The notes beneath the pieces were generated by a model. It ran no database searches and had not been told where the DNA came from. It saw nothing but the letters and a program-made list of their open reading frames with translations. A stretch of 64,000 nucleotides of DNA from Rapana venosa (lineage: Eukaryota; Mollusca; Gastropoda; Neogastropoda; Muricidae): positions 29,537,307 to 29,601,306 of the forward strand of contig CM054153.1 in the NCBI GenBank assembly GCA_028751875.1. Reading direction: 5' to 3'. A program made the translations under genes and the position numbers. Below are positions 25,101 to 36,631 of this stretch, piece after piece (the first letter of the stretch is position 1; each line of letters opens with the position of its first letter).

Positions 25101-25184
25101 TGTGTGTGCATGTATGCATGTTCATACATGTGCATTTAAGTTCCTGTGCCTGAATGTGTGTGTTTTGGGAGCAGAAAGCCTCAG

Positions 25185-25186
<2 letters not shown>

Positions 25187-25279
<93 letters not shown>
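25187..25279. repeat. (GA)n microsatellite, about 92 bp
   Basis: Uninterrupted AG dinucleotides. Confidence 0.98.
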
Positions 25280-25281
<2 letters not shown>

Positions 25282-26120
25282 CACCTACTATATGAATGCA
25301 TACATGTATGTGCTTCAGTGTCCTGCAATCACATCAGCCAGAAATATTTCATTTCCTCTTATTTTTCCTGCTGTCAATTAGACAACATGTAATGCTGTAG
25401 GAAACTCTGCCTATCTCAGTATTTATAGTAGCTGCTGGTGCTGAACAAAAGTCAGCTGGAAATTTTGTATTATAACCACACAGAAATATAGATAATTAAA
25501 GATTTACTGCTAAATCTGTCTTGATAGATTACATTAGCCAACTTCCAACCAGACCTAAAGCAACAAAATGTGGCAGCATAATAGTAATACGAGTGGGCGA
25601 TACTTCCTGGCTTTAATAGTTTAAATAATCTCATTTTGCAACACAACACAGATCTATTATATGTTAGTTATTCACAATGAAATAACTATACATTTATATT
25701 TATACATCCCAAGTTAACAGTGTAGACTTAGTTTTGACAATTTATCAATTACTAGGTTAGGCATTCCCAGGAATGCTTAAAATGAGAATCAACAATGCTT
25801 TAAACTGTTCATTCCAGCTCTTCAGACTATGGCAAAGTCGGGAAAGGTGAGCCGCACAGTGAAAGCTTAGCTCCCTATAATTAGTATAAACAGGGATCTG
25901 AACATGAGTTAGGGTACTTCTGGAATGATTACAGAAAATTCAAATCTTCTGGGGCAATGCCAAAGGACATTCCACAGACTTGACCGACGAGTTCCACAGA
26001 ATGTAAAGTTCTCACAAGACTCCACAAAAGGGACAGCTCAAAGCCGAACACTAAAAAAGGCACATGGGCAGGGGCAAAAACCACCTCTACACACACACAC
26101 ACACTCAAGCTCTAATCTTA
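25280..26120. other. Non-coding DNA, no gene seen
   Basis: Unique-looking DNA ending in a short CA tract at 26090-26105. Confidence 0.4.
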
Positions 26121-26124
26121 ATCC

Positions 26125-26350
26125 AAAAACCTGCACGCTCCTAAAGGAGAGGGAAAAAAAAACCCTCTGAAATTGGAGTATGGCTGCCTATTATCAGTAT
26201 GTGGCAAGGCACAGTGAAAACAGTCATACACACAAACTTCTCTTTCAGTGTGTGTTCAGGCATACAGTGATTTCCAGACAGGATGAGCGAGTCACAGTAT
26301 ATCATGGGTTAATCCCAGGCATTAAAAAAAACAACTGGGGAACATGTAGC
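26125..26350 (+). repeat. Dispersed repeat family B, 3' part
   Basis: Shares 'ggagtatggctgcctat', 'gtcatacacacaaacttctc', 'ggatgagcgagtcac' and 'aactggggaac' with the copies at 10478 and 52955. The 5' third is missing. Confidence 0.75.
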
Positions 26351-26730
26351 AACTAGCAGTAACAAACTCACGGGGGAAAATGTCATGAATACAAAGAGAC
26401 AGACAAATTGAGACAAGCAGGCAGATGGAGGCACTGAGACTGAACACAAACTGCAGGGAAGAAAGAAAAAAAAAGGCTTCAGTCCACACTGTGCTCTCAA
26501 AAGAACAATCTAACATGATCTATTCTATCAGGTAGTTCATGAAAGACACTACGTTATCTTCAGATCCTGTTTACACACAAAACACTTCAATTCAACAGTT
26601 CAGGTGACCTAATTATGAGGTGGCCATGTTGAATCTAGGGAGGTTATCACCTCATCTATGACTCAAATGTTTACTTGAATCAAGTGAGCTTGTAGACGTC
26701 ATGACACAACCTTCTTTACTTTTTTTTTTG

Positions 26731-26744
26731 GGGGGGGGGGGGGC
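26731..26744. repeat. T tract plus poly-G tract
   Basis: A run of T at 26720-26730 is followed by about 14 G; a similar T-then-G pattern is at 27104-27142. Confidence 0.9.
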
Positions 26745-26879
26745 ACAAGTAAAATAAACACCTTCAGAACTGGACACATAAAGGTCAGTCTTTCTGAAAG
26801 AGATGTCCCAGATTAGGGAACATCCCATTAAACTGGAAGCAAAGAGAGAAAGATGAAGCGCTGAAATAACCAAGACCTC

Positions 26880-26990
26880 CAAAGTCAGAATGCGGCTACA
26901 TTAATGGTAGGCAAAAACAGTGAGTCGCAGGCACAAAATCTCATCATTGGTGAACCCCCTAAAAGGTCTATCCGAATAACAAAAACAAAG
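26880..26990 (+). repeat. SINE family A 3' fragment
   Basis: Contains 'aaagtcagaatgcggctaca', 'ggtaggcaaaaacag' and 'aaaatctcatcattggtgaa', the 3' domain of family A, then an A-rich tail. Confidence 0.75.
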
Positions 26991-28099
26991 AAAAAAAAAA
27001 GAACCACAAAAAAAAACTCAACTCACTCTTCTAACAAATCATCAAAAGTGTTTTATAAATCCTATTCAAAATAATATAGCAAAGCTTTGGTGGGTTATTT
27101 TATTTTTTTTTTTTTGGGTGGGGATTGGGGGGGGGGGGGGGGTTCTAACATGCAGAGACATACATGTACCAAGACTATTCAATCAAAGCAAAACACAAGC
27201 AGACAGCTTAAAATACTTTGTGGTTCAATATTAATAACAAAAACAAACACAAAAAGGGAGGGGAGGGGCACTTTAGTTCATAACAAAACTTGCAGAAAAA
27301 GGAGTCCAACAATGAACACCAAGACAGAAGACAGGAGAGAAAAGGCATATTTATGTCAATTTAGTTTAAGTCTATCACCTGAACACACACGTGTACATGT
27401 ATACACACACACACCACACACGTGTACACACACACACACACACCACACACACACTGTGGGCTGCAAATGCATTACTGGTAATCAGCATTGATCCCTGCAT
27501 GCACAAACTCATCAATTATGCAACACAAGCCCCCCACCCACCCCCATATCAGACCAAATGGGAATACACAGAGGGCACTCTCAGGGAGGGAGGAGACAAG
27601 AGATGATGAGTCAATGGAAAAAGGGGAATCTTACATAAGTGTAATACTGTCTTCTCTTCAAATGTTAAAGCTTCTAGCGATTGTTACAGAGTTTTCTCAC
27701 CCATGTCACCATGTGCAGCCGCTATTGCTTTTAAGCATTCCATGTTTATTTCAAATACTTTTGATTTAAGATCAAAATAAACAAAAACAACAACAAAAAA
27801 GATGATTGAAAAGTATGTACATCATCATCATCGCATTCTATCTTTCTTCTTTTTTTTTTAAATTTAAATAACAGGCCTAAAAATCTCAATTAAAAAAGTA
27901 TGCCAAATGTTGATGACAGAACACGTATAACATGCCAGTACACACATTATATAATTGACAAGCAAAAACATCTCCATGGATAGACTTTGTGCACACATAA
28001 ACTGTGGAATACACTAAAATCATTGTTCTGCATGCACGCATGCATGCATTAATTCACACACATGCATGCACACATGCAGGCACACACACACACACACAG

Positions 28100-28235
28100 A
28101 TGACTCTGATAAGATCTCAATTAGAAACAACAGCCAGTTTATAACCTTCAACAATAAATACACCACCACCACCATCCCAACCCCTGCACACACACACTTA
28201 AGCACACACACACGCACGCACGCGCGTGCCGCGCG

Positions 28236-28288
<53 letters not shown>

Positions 28289-28395
28289 CACACACGTCTC
28301 ACACACACACATTATCCCCACACAAAATAAACACTGATAAGATCTCCATTAGAGGCAACAACCCAGTTTATAACCTTCAACAATACACCTCTCAC
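28100..28395. repeat. Duplicated segment flanking a (CA)n tract
   Basis: About 60 bp at 28104-28165 ('tgataagatctcaattag', 'agtttataaccttcaacaa') recurs at 28333-28392 with a few changes. Between the two is a CA/CG microsatellite with the CACGCACGCACGCGCGTGC portion at about 28208-28226 and pure CA at 28238-28285. Confidence 0.88.
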
Positions 28396-28563
28396 CTTCC
28401 TTCCTACCCCCCTTCCCCCCTTGCCTGACAACTTACAGATTCAACAACATGATAAATCACACTACAGCAAGCCAACACAATGGTGATAATACGCAAGTGA
28501 CAAAGACAGTGACAAAGACAGATGCTGTGGAGGAGATTATCACCAGCTGATCACAGGACTAAC

Positions 28564-28633
28564 CTGCTTGGCCAAGCTGTTTGTAGAACCTGTATTCCAG
28601 ATGCAGCTGTGGCGCCCGAGATTTCATGGGCTC
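28564..28633 (-). CDS. CSNK1G: Casein kinase I gamma, coding exon 3
   Basis: This 70-base exon encodes [20 protein letters not shown] followed by GQA and the first base of a Gly codon. It is almost identical to the casein kinase I gamma segment just after the VAIK lysine. The Glu in LEYRFYK is the likely alphaC-helix glutamate that pairs with the catalytic lysine. The acceptor is TTTCAG (28639-28634) and the donor is GTTAGT starting at 28563. It begins in phase 0, exactly continuing exon 2, and ends in phase 1. The next expected exon (starting near the PQVYYFGPCG motif of the family) was searched for by eye from 28500 down to 1 and was not seen. The remaining kinase domain and C-terminus are therefore probably outside the window. 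Confidence 0.95.
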
Positions 28634-30149
28634 CTGAAACGCACAGCAACACATTCGTTTTTACCTTTGGCTTTGAAAACCAACTACAAAGTTCTGAAAA
28701 TATAAAATGCTTCAATCAAATTCACAAAGTGCAAACTATTTAAAAACTGAGTAAAGACAGAAAGCGAACTACCTATCTCAGTATCTGCTATGTCTTTTGT
28801 CCACAATTTGAAATCAAATTATCAAATCACATGATCACAAACAAGGCAGGAAAAATATTTAATCTACGCTTACAAGTACACGAACACAAATGCTCACTGG
28901 TGCTGTGATGGAAGAATATCACAAAACAAAATCAAAATGAGAATGGGGAACAATCAACAAAATCAAAATGACAAATTTTATAATTGAAGCTATTTCAATT
29001 GATTTAAAATATGCAAGTGCATGCACGCAAATACACATACACACACATGTGCACACATACACACACATGCGCACATACACACCTTTTCAGAGTTTTCCAC
29101 ACACTTTTTCTTCTGATTTTTGGTTGCATTTTATGATTTTAGATTTTGTTTTTTTTTTTTTATATAGCTCTACTGTCACAAATTATGCAACCCCCACCTC
29201 TTTAGTTTATGGAGGTAAGAAATCTGCCTGAACACAGTGAAGTTTTTCCAAAACAGCAAAACCACAAATCTGCCGATAATTGCCTTACTCAAAAATGAAT
29301 ATCACTGGCAAAGTTTTAAAATCAAATTGTTACTAATTTACAGAGGTCTGCAAGTTTTGAAACTCCCAACTCCTCACAAGTCCTTCCTCTTTTATGCAAT
29401 ATGGAGATGACAATCTATCAGTTTATTATTTACAATATCATTCATAACCCAGGGTTCTATCACCTCACACTGAGTCCCTTATCAAATCAATAATTCTATA
29501 ATATTGACATTTTCTGGCCTTCAAATCCCATTCAGTTTCTGAGTTTCTCTATAACAAAGATGGATCTCCTTATCTATTAGTATTACAGACTGGTGGCAGG
29601 ATGGTTAAGACGTCCGCCTGCCAACAAGTAAACCGTGAGGTTCTGGGTTCGATTCCCAACCTCACCCTTTCTTCCCAGTTTGACAAAAAAATCAAACTGA
29701 ATGTCAAAGTCCTTCGGATGAGTCTATAAACCGAGGCCCCATGTGCAAACGCATGCAGAACATCTTGCACACACGTTAAATCCTGTTCCACTTTTCGAAA
29801 GAGTAGGCCATTGTGTGCCGGTGGGAACAGATGACAAAATTTACAAAACCGCATACACACAAGGACTGGATGTAAAAAAGCACATGAGTGCTTATTCCAT
29901 TATCCTCGATATAAAAGAATAAATAAATAAATAAATAAATAAAACTGAGACTAAACATGTTAATTGTAATGATGTTTAAAAAAAAGTTATGTATCAGAGT
30001 ATATGTGCACGTACACACCATAGATAAGAGTGATCAATAAGACAAAGGTAAATGATACTAAATCATCTCTCCTACTTGACTCATAGGCACTATGTTTCAG
30101 TACAGTTACAACTTACACTGAACACACACACACATTAAATGACACTCAC
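28634..30149 (-). other. CSNK1G: Intron 2 of the casein kinase I gamma gene
   Basis: This 1516-bp interval lies between exons 2 and 3 and begins with GTGAGT on the minus strand. It contains a plus-strand SINE (29591-29942) and a CA patch near 29030-29080. No further exon was seen. Confidence 0.9.
29591..29942 (+). repeat. Full-length SINE family A (type 2 head), young copy
   Basis: The head reads 'ggtggcaggatggttaagac' with B box 'gggttcgattccc' (about 29645-29657). The body carries 'aatgtcaaagtccttcggat', 'gaacatcttgcacacacgtt' and 'ttccattatcctcgatata', then an (AAAT)n tail. It is roughly 94% identical by eye to the copy at 50103, which suggests relatively recent activity. It sits in intron 2 of the kinase gene, antisense to it. 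Confidence 0.93.
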
Positions 30150-30190
30150 CAATTTAATGGCCACATGCTCATTGTTATACAGGTTCTTCC
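30150..30190 (-). CDS. CSNK1G: Casein kinase I gamma, coding exon 2
   Basis: This 41-base micro-exon, together with the last base of exon 1, encodes GKNLYNNEHVAIKL. VAIK holds the ATP-anchoring lysine of protein kinases. The acceptor is preceded by a long pyrimidine tract ending in TTTCAG, and the donor is GTGAGT at 30149. It is in phase 1 to phase 0. The sequence differs from the vertebrate form KNLYTNEYVAIKL only at substitutable positions. It is too short to stand out as an open frame and was found through exon 1. Confidence 0.95.
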
Positions 30191-30629
30191 CTGAAAAAAA
30201 AAGAGAAAAGTGTTAACTAATAAAAGAAGTTTTTTCAATAGAAATAAAACAAAGATAAAGTCGCAACTGATAACCAACACAACAGTAAGTTACAATTCAA
30301 TTAGTCTAAAATTATTCAAAAGTTATCTATATTATATATAATTTTTATTTAGAAATTAAAATTTAAATTCTTCTTCAACAAGTTCGAGTGTAACATTGTA
30401 AATGTAACTGGAAGTTCTTCAAGTAAAAGAACTAAAGAAATTCTTGATGTGTAAAACTAAGAAGTTCTTTAAGTGCAGGAAGTTCCGGAAGTGTAAGGAG
30501 TTAACTTTAGGCCAAATCTAGATTGAAGCTTATCTGAAGCCATTCTGCTGTTCAATTCTTGTCTAGCATTTCTTTGTTCATTACAAGTGCATGCACAATC
30601 TGTGTGCCTGTGGGCCTGTGTGTGTGTGG

Positions 30630-30682
30630 ACATGTGTGTGTGTGTGTGGGGACATGTGTGTGGGTCACTGTGTGTGTGTGTC

Positions 30683-30755
<73 letters not shown>
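30630..30755. repeat. (GT)n microsatellite
   Basis: TG repeats with TCACTG interruptions, ending in a 'GTCAAAGTCAAAGTCAAAC' triplication (about 30764-30782). Confidence 0.96.
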
Positions 30756-31121
30756 TTGTGTGGAGTCAAAGTCAAAGTCAAACTTTCATTTTCAGATGGT
30801 ACATTGAATAAGCAGTGCATTTGCTTTTTTGTCATCAAGCCATCTATCTAAAGAAAAAAGAGAGAAAAAAGATAATATACATATATATGAAGATATACAA
30901 TAAAAACCTAATCAATGATAAACCATACAAATCAAACAAGATAAGACAATAATATATATATATTTAAAAACAAAACAACAAAACTGAATAATGCTAAACC
31001 ATACAAATCAAATAAATTAAAAAATCTCCTGAAAATATATATCTTCCATAATACAAACAAGCAACAAAGAAAAACCAAACCAAAACAAAGACAAAACAAA
31101 ATAAAAAAGACACCACCAACG

Positions 31122-31190
31122 GTCCCCCCCCCCCCTCCCACACACACATACACACACACACAAACACACACACACACACACACAAATACC
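31122..31190. repeat. Poly-C plus (CA)n
   Basis: About 13 C followed by CA repeats with a few T or A interruptions. Confidence 0.94.
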
Positions 31191-31677
31191 TCCAACCATA
31201 CAAACAACTGAACAAAACAAACAAAAAAGTGGTGTGTGTGTATACATCTCAATTTAAACACTATGACAGATCAAGCATTCAACCAACAAAATGAGTTTTC
31301 TTTGGATAAAACTAATTTACTAAGCTCCTGCCAGATAGCATTTCTTTTAAAATACATTCTTAGGCAAGACATATACATTAATCAACATGTGAGATTATAA
31401 CATTTTAATGCTTTATATAATTTTTTGTGTAACTAAGTAGGCTAGCTCTATGTCTCCCAGATATTCTGTCTGGTGGTGTGAATAACATTAACGAATTTAT
31501 CACACAATCTGCCCATGATAAATTATAACATCTAAATCAGTAAATGAAGACTGAACACGGGGAAGAACGATATTTAATCATCATTATGTCTACTGATTGA
31601 GGAACAGCTACACATGTATTCTACTTCTGCTGTTCTAGACACAGTATCCCCACCTTGTGAAAACTGAACACCAAAAA

Positions 31678-31950
31678 CTGTGTGTGTGTGTGTGTGTGCT
31701 GTGTGTCTGTGTGTGTGTGTGCATGCCTCTGCACATGTGCCTCTGTGCATGCGTGCATGTGTGTGTCACTGTGTGAGGGTGCATGTGTGTGTGAATGTGG
31801 GTGTGTGTGTGGGTGTGTGCGTCACTCAGCTCATTGTATGTGTCACTGTGTGTGTGACTGTCATTCTGTGTGTGTGTACATGCCTGTGTGTGCATGAGTG
31901 CATGTGTGCGTGCACACTTGCGTGCATGTGTGCGTGCATGCATGCACATG
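31678..31950. repeat. Degenerate (GT)n / GTGCATG region
   Basis: A 270-bp TG-rich tract with many CATGTG and CACTGTG variants. Confidence 0.94.
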
Positions 31951-32998
31951 TCATGAATACAGAATAGGCTACATGTACATACTTTAGGCTATGATAATAT
32001 ATTTTACTTAGTCCTTTGTTTTGAAAAAGAGGCCCACAGAATTATATTTATTTAAAGAAATTCACCACTGATCCTATCAAGAGGCATATACATGATAAAT
32101 TTCCCACTAGAGAACTTTTCAATTATGAATTTTTAGTGTTGTCTCCAATGATTATTTGAGAAGAACAAAAAGTGGGGGGAAAATCCCAATTATAGAAATT
32201 CAATAATCTGCAAGTACAACATTCTTAACCATCCTGAAATAATCACTAATCAGTCTTATTAAATTCAAGTGGCTGCATGCCACAGTCCAAATTCAGGTAT
32301 TAAAAAGGGATTCACTGCACTCATTCAATGATTCAGTGAGAAAAAAATTCAGACCATGCAATCTCAAATTCTGTCAACCTGTGTCAAGTCATACTCATAG
32401 ACTACTCATACACAGCTAATACAACAATGTCAATGATGTCATCAATGTGTACAGCTAGTCAGCTTACCTTATAGTTATAACTTATAAGTTATAGAGTTAA
32501 CATTACCTAGATCTATCTATAGTATAATTTACTGTATTTTAACCTATATACCAATATATTATTATTATGAAACACAAACATGTATTTGTTGACATACACA
32601 TTACCTAGTGACAATACTGTCAAACCCTTGGTGCATGACAACTGATAGATCAATAGTGACAATGCCAGATCTATTTGTTTGGATCAGACAGTCTGACAGG
32701 AAAAGGAAAGCATAAAATATTCTTGCTTAAGGACTGAGATTAGTGAGAAATATTGGTGGTAGTGTCTGCTGTCACTGTTTTCACTGGCTGAATGCATACA
32801 TATGCATGTGAATCATGATTCATTTGGATCTGTACACTATAGTGCACGTTATTTGTGTAATATTACTATTACTGTATTTGCCTACGATTATGAACAATGC
32901 GTTTGTCACCTACTGATCTAGTGTTTGGGATTCTGTCACAGTATCACGATTTACCAACACTACAATGTAACATTGACAGGTCTTTACAAAACACATAC

Positions 32999-33191
32999 CC
33001 AATCTGAGTTCACCAAAATTTCCACAGCCGATTTTCTTGCCAACCCTGAAGTTGGGCCCCACCATCAGTACACCAGTGTTACTGGAAGATCCACTTGGTC
33101 TGCTTGAGCTATGCATGGCGCGGGCGCTGGCTTTGCGGCGGGTTTGTAGCTCGTCAGATTTCTCGTAAGTTTCTCGTTTTGGTGTACTCAT
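32999..33191 (-). CDS. CSNK1G: Casein kinase I gamma, coding exon 1
   Basis: This encodes the N-terminal 64 residues of a membrane-associated Ser/Thr kinase of the casein kinase I gamma type, known to phosphorylate Wnt co-receptors and other membrane targets. The start codon at 33191 ([11 protein letters not shown]) is the first ATG after an in-frame TGA about 80 bases upstream. Residues 29-42 ([14 protein letters not shown]) and 43-64 (starting [14 protein letters not shown]) match the family closely. The glycine-rich nucleotide loop is IGCGNFG (residues 54-60). The variable first 28 residues are basic and Ser-rich. The exon ends in phase 1 (G) before the donor GTATGT. G+C and CpG are higher than in the surroundings. 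The catalytic loop and the C-terminal Cys/Lys tail lie in exons not present in this window, so the gene here is 5'-partial, not broken. Confidence 0.96.
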
Positions 33192-33600
33192 CAGGAAATC
33201 TGACGTCTTTTCCCACCACAAACGAACAAAAACGAAACCATCAAAATACACAAAAATGCAATCTTGTCATCAAAGAAATGAGATGATCCAAACCCCGGTC
33301 ACCAAGCCCCTTCCGAAGTTCCGTTTTGGCGCTCTAAAGGGGCCTCCTCGTCCATGATACATCATGTAGCGACAATCAAAGAGTTAATCCTTTATCACAT
33401 TTTCGCAGTCTTACAAAGCACACTATCTGATCAATAATTCTGTATATTTCCCCAACGCCTCTCAGTTTTTCAGCCCGTCCTCTTCGGCACAACTCGGGAG
33501 AGCACAATGGGCAAAATATATTCTTCCGCATGAGTAGAAACAATAATGCCAGACAAAATATTTCTAACCCTTATAATTATAAGCCAGAAATATGTTTCCT
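33192..33600 (-). promoter_or_regulatory. CSNK1G: Presumed 5' UTR and promoter region of casein kinase I gamma
   Basis: This lies immediately upstream of the kinase start codon. It is free of SINEs and microsatellites and relatively rich in CpG ('ttccgaagttccgttttggc', 'ggcgctctaaaggggcc'). No TATA box in a convincing position was recognised. The extent is inferred from position only. Confidence 0.45.
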
Positions 33601-34034
33601 CTTTTTATATGTTGACCAAGGTGATTGGTGCTAAACCCCTTAACGACAGAAAATTTATATAGAAGATCTATTTTCATACACGCATTCAATTTTTCCGGAT
33701 CTGAGTAAATATCTTATCCGGTCAACTGCGCAAGTCGGGACTGCCGTATCCAGGCGTTTCGTGTCTCTTTATTTACTAACAACCAAGGGCGCTTTAAATA
33801 CGTGTATTAAGTATGTTATTGGAAGGTTTATCTCTAGCTAGACCACAATACTCGAGCGATCCGTTTCTATGTGAATTTCAGCTGTAATGCTTCAATGCAG
33901 AATTGTAGTCAGTAGCCGGCATCTCAGCCTATGAGCCTACACATCAGCTGATTCTCGGATGTTATTTTCCTTATTATCGTCACTTCCGTATATGAGTGGA
34001 ATAGCACACCAAACAATGCATTATACACACACTG

Positions 34035-34270
34035 TTAGGGATCGGGGACAGGGTAAAGATTACAGCGTCAGACTCTGATTAGACTAACTCCGTGAGGGCG
34101 TAGATTTCATACTCCGCTAGGAGATCTATATGTTTTTCCTTTAGAGTTGAGACGCCCATTCCTCTTTCCTGCAAGTCTGAGGACCTGAGTTTAGACACGA
34201 ACAGAACATCTTGTACTTGTGCACATGTTTAAAATCCACACCAGTTTAACAGAAAAGCAAACCACCAATG
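34035..34270 (+). repeat. Very old SINE family A-like copy
   Basis: Resembles a degraded head ('gacagggtaaagattacag'), a degraded body with 'tagagttgagacgccc', then 'cagaacatcttgtac', 'cacatgtttaaaatcc' and 'caccaatggctggtg', which parallel 'agaacatcttgcgcacacgt' and 'gccattgtgtgccggt' of intact copies. Confidence 0.5.
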
Positions 34271-34700
34271 GCTGGTGATATTGAAAATGGGTACATAGAC
34301 AACCTCTGGTTTGGAGAGAAGGAGGTTCCAGCAGTTCTATGTGCCCATGACACTGTCTGGAGTCTGAATTCAGTCCAGTACCCCAATAGCCATGACTCCT
34401 CAAGAAGTTATGCAAAAGTCAAGTCACGTCATTCGCAATGCGTGAATGCCATTTTGTATACTTAAAAGTGGACTGTCAGGAGGGTAGAGTAAAAAGACTA
34501 AAAGAATCAAGTTAATAGCCTTTATTCATCCTATACAAGCATCAGATCTCAAACACATGTACTAAACAACTAAAACTGACTCTCTTGAAATCTGATACAA
34601 TTGTAAATGAAACTTAAAAGTGCACTTGATTAGGGAGAAAGAAAAGGAGTGGTATCCAAAATCAAAATATGACAAGCCAGCAGGTGCCACCAGCACAGTC
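34271..34700. other. Non-coding DNA, no gene seen
   Basis: A 65-codon plus frame (34268-34465) overlaps the end of the decayed SINE and has no family signature. Confidence 0.4.
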
Positions 34701-34704
34701 AAAT

Positions 34705-34807
34705 AATACAAATATCCCTCAAGTCAGAATGCAGCTACCTTAATAGTGAGCAAAAACTGCCGCATGTACACTCGCCATTGGCGAACCTCAGAACTCTAGC
34801 TGAGGAG

Positions 34808-34862
<55 letters not shown>
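34705..34862 (+). repeat. SINE family A 3' end followed by 55-base poly-C
   Basis: The 3' domain ('aagtcagaatgcagctacct', 'cgaacctcagaactctagct') runs directly into an uninterrupted run of about 55 C (34808-34862). Confidence 0.9.
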
Positions 34863-34864
<2 letters not shown>

Positions 34865-34984
34865 ATTTTTGTGGTAAAAATATTACAAACTAAGCTGAGG
34901 TGGTGTTAGGCTGATTGGTCTACTCGCAGATTGAAAGAAAAAGTGTGTGTGAGTGAAGTCACATTCATTGGTTGGCCGTTTCAA

Positions 34985-35410
34985 ATATGGCCAATGGATG
35001 CTATATAGCCAAGTGGTTAAGACAACTTTACTTCAAACCAGCAGGTCCATGATATCCTAGGTTCACATCTCAGCGTCTGGTGAATTAAAGGTGGGGATTT
35101 TTTCAATCTCCCAGGTCAGCTTCAAGTGCAGACCTTCCAGTGCCTTAATTCCCTTTGTGTATTTACACATGCAGAAGATGAAGTATCATGTTAAAGATCC
35201 CATAAATCATGTCAGCCTTCTGGGGGTTACTGAAACATGAACATACTCAGCATGCAACCAACCTGTACAATAAAATAAGCTGTTCTGAATTCAGAGCATA
35301 TCAGTTGAGGCCAGCAGGCAGACCTCCTCCAAAATCATAAGCTCAGGAGAAGGAAGACCAGGCACTACACACTTCACCTGGTAGGGGAAAGCAGAGAAGA
35401 GAAGAGAGAG
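34985..35410 (+). repeat. SINE family D, long copy
   Basis: The head has an A box 'tatagccaagtggttaagac' and a B-box-like 'aggttcacatctc'. The body has 'tttttcaatctcccaggtca', 'cttcaagtgcagacctt' and 'gttaaagatccc'. The distal part ('ggcagacctcctcc', 'ccaggcactacacacttcac') is shared with the copy at 55570-55975. Family D is therefore at least about 400 bp long. Confidence 0.8.
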
Positions 35411-35487
35411 AGAGTAATGGTTAATTGCCTTTATGCAAGAAACTTCCAGCAGTTTTAATGCTTAGCCTTTCTTCCTCTTCATCTTTA

Positions 35488-35625
35488 GTGGATCGGTGGT
35501 CTAGAGGTAACGCGCCTGTCTAGAAAGCGAAAAGTCCGGGTCTGAAGTGTGCGGCGGTTCGTACCCCGTTTGGACCGGAAATTTTTCCCCCATCCATTAG
35601 ACCATGAGTGGTGGTCTGGGCGCTA

Positions 35626-35656
<31 letters not shown>

Positions 35657-35980
35657 CGTGTGTTACACGTAATTATTTAACGCACGTAAAAAAACCCACG
35701 GCAACAAGAGAGTTGTCCCTGGCAAAATTCTTAGAAAAAAGCCACTCTGATAGGGAAACAAATACAGCTGCAGAAAAAAAAAAAAAAAAAAAAGGGTGAA
35801 AGGGTGGCGCAGCGCTAAAGTGGCGACGCGTTCTCCCGCTCTCCCCGGGGAGAGCAGCCCAAATTTCACGGAGAGAAATCTGCCGTGACTTAAAGCGGTA
35901 TGAAATAAAATCTGAGCGCTTTGATTTGTTGCTTTACAAGATTCAGGGCTATATAAATTCCATACATTATTATTATTATT
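35488..35980 (+). repeat. Full-length SINE family C, well preserved
   Basis: The head 'gatcggtggtctagaggtaa' (A box) and 'ggcggttcgtacccc' (B box, about 35553-35567) is tRNA-derived. The body contains 'ccatgagtggtggtctgggc', the core 'cggatgagacgataaaccga' (35632-35651), a poly-A stretch (35777-35795), 'gggtggcgcagcgctaaag' and 'cacggagagaaatctgccgt'. The tail is (ATT)n. The downstream flank is a 37-bp tandem duplication (about 35981-36055). It is a likely Pol III-transcribed retroposon. Confidence 0.92.
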
Positions 35981-36631
35981 ATCTCTGAATATCAAATGTT
36001 TTCACATAATTTTGGCTCTTTATCTCTGAATATCAAATTCTTTTACATAACTTTGCCTGAAAAGAATGACACACAGTTCTATCTGATTTTTTTTTTTAAT
36101 CAAAGAATGACCTGCAGACAGTAACCTGTAGTGATAGGTGTTGGCTTTCTACAGTTTCACTTCATTTTGTTTTCATTTCTGCTGTGGACATGGTATCCGG
36201 CATTGTGGCAACCATAGCAATGACTTGTGTAGGGGAAAAAAAAACCCAAAAAAACTTGAAGTCAGTGGCAAGGAGAGTGAGGCAGAAGACTGCACTGATT
36301 CCTGGTTTAAATGTCCCACAAAAATCATTCTACTGATTTCCAAAGAAAAAGGAGTGTTAAGCAATTCCAGTTTGGTTGTTGTTGGGTGGTTTTTTGTGTT
36401 TGTTTTTTTTTGGGGGGGGGGGGGGTTGGGGGGGAGATAACAATGGTTCACACACAGAATGAATTTTATCAAATACTGTGTTCTTTTTGTCCTGCTTCTC
36501 TTTTTTTTGTTGGTTGTAAAAAAAAAATTTTTTTGGTTTTTTTTTGGGGAGGGGGGGTGCTTTTTATTGGGAGTGGGTGGTGGTTTCATACTTTCTTACG
36601 TCTTTAAGTGTGTTTGTGTGTGTTTCATTTC

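Larger units (their letters stand above)
30191..32998 (-). other. CSNK1G: Intron 1 of the casein kinase I gamma gene
   Basis: The 2808-bp intron starts with GTATGT on the minus strand and ends at the pyrimidine tract upstream of exon 2. It contains GT microsatellites (30630-30755, 31678-31950), a poly-C plus CA tract (31122-31190) and otherwise AT-rich DNA with no coding sequence that I recognise. Confidence 0.9.

Noticed and set aside
1..28500. Remaining casein kinase I gamma exons
   Set aside because: I looked on the minus strand for segments encoding the conserved PQVYYFGPCG, catalytic HRD-like and DFG regions and found none. A profile search could still reveal a short exon.
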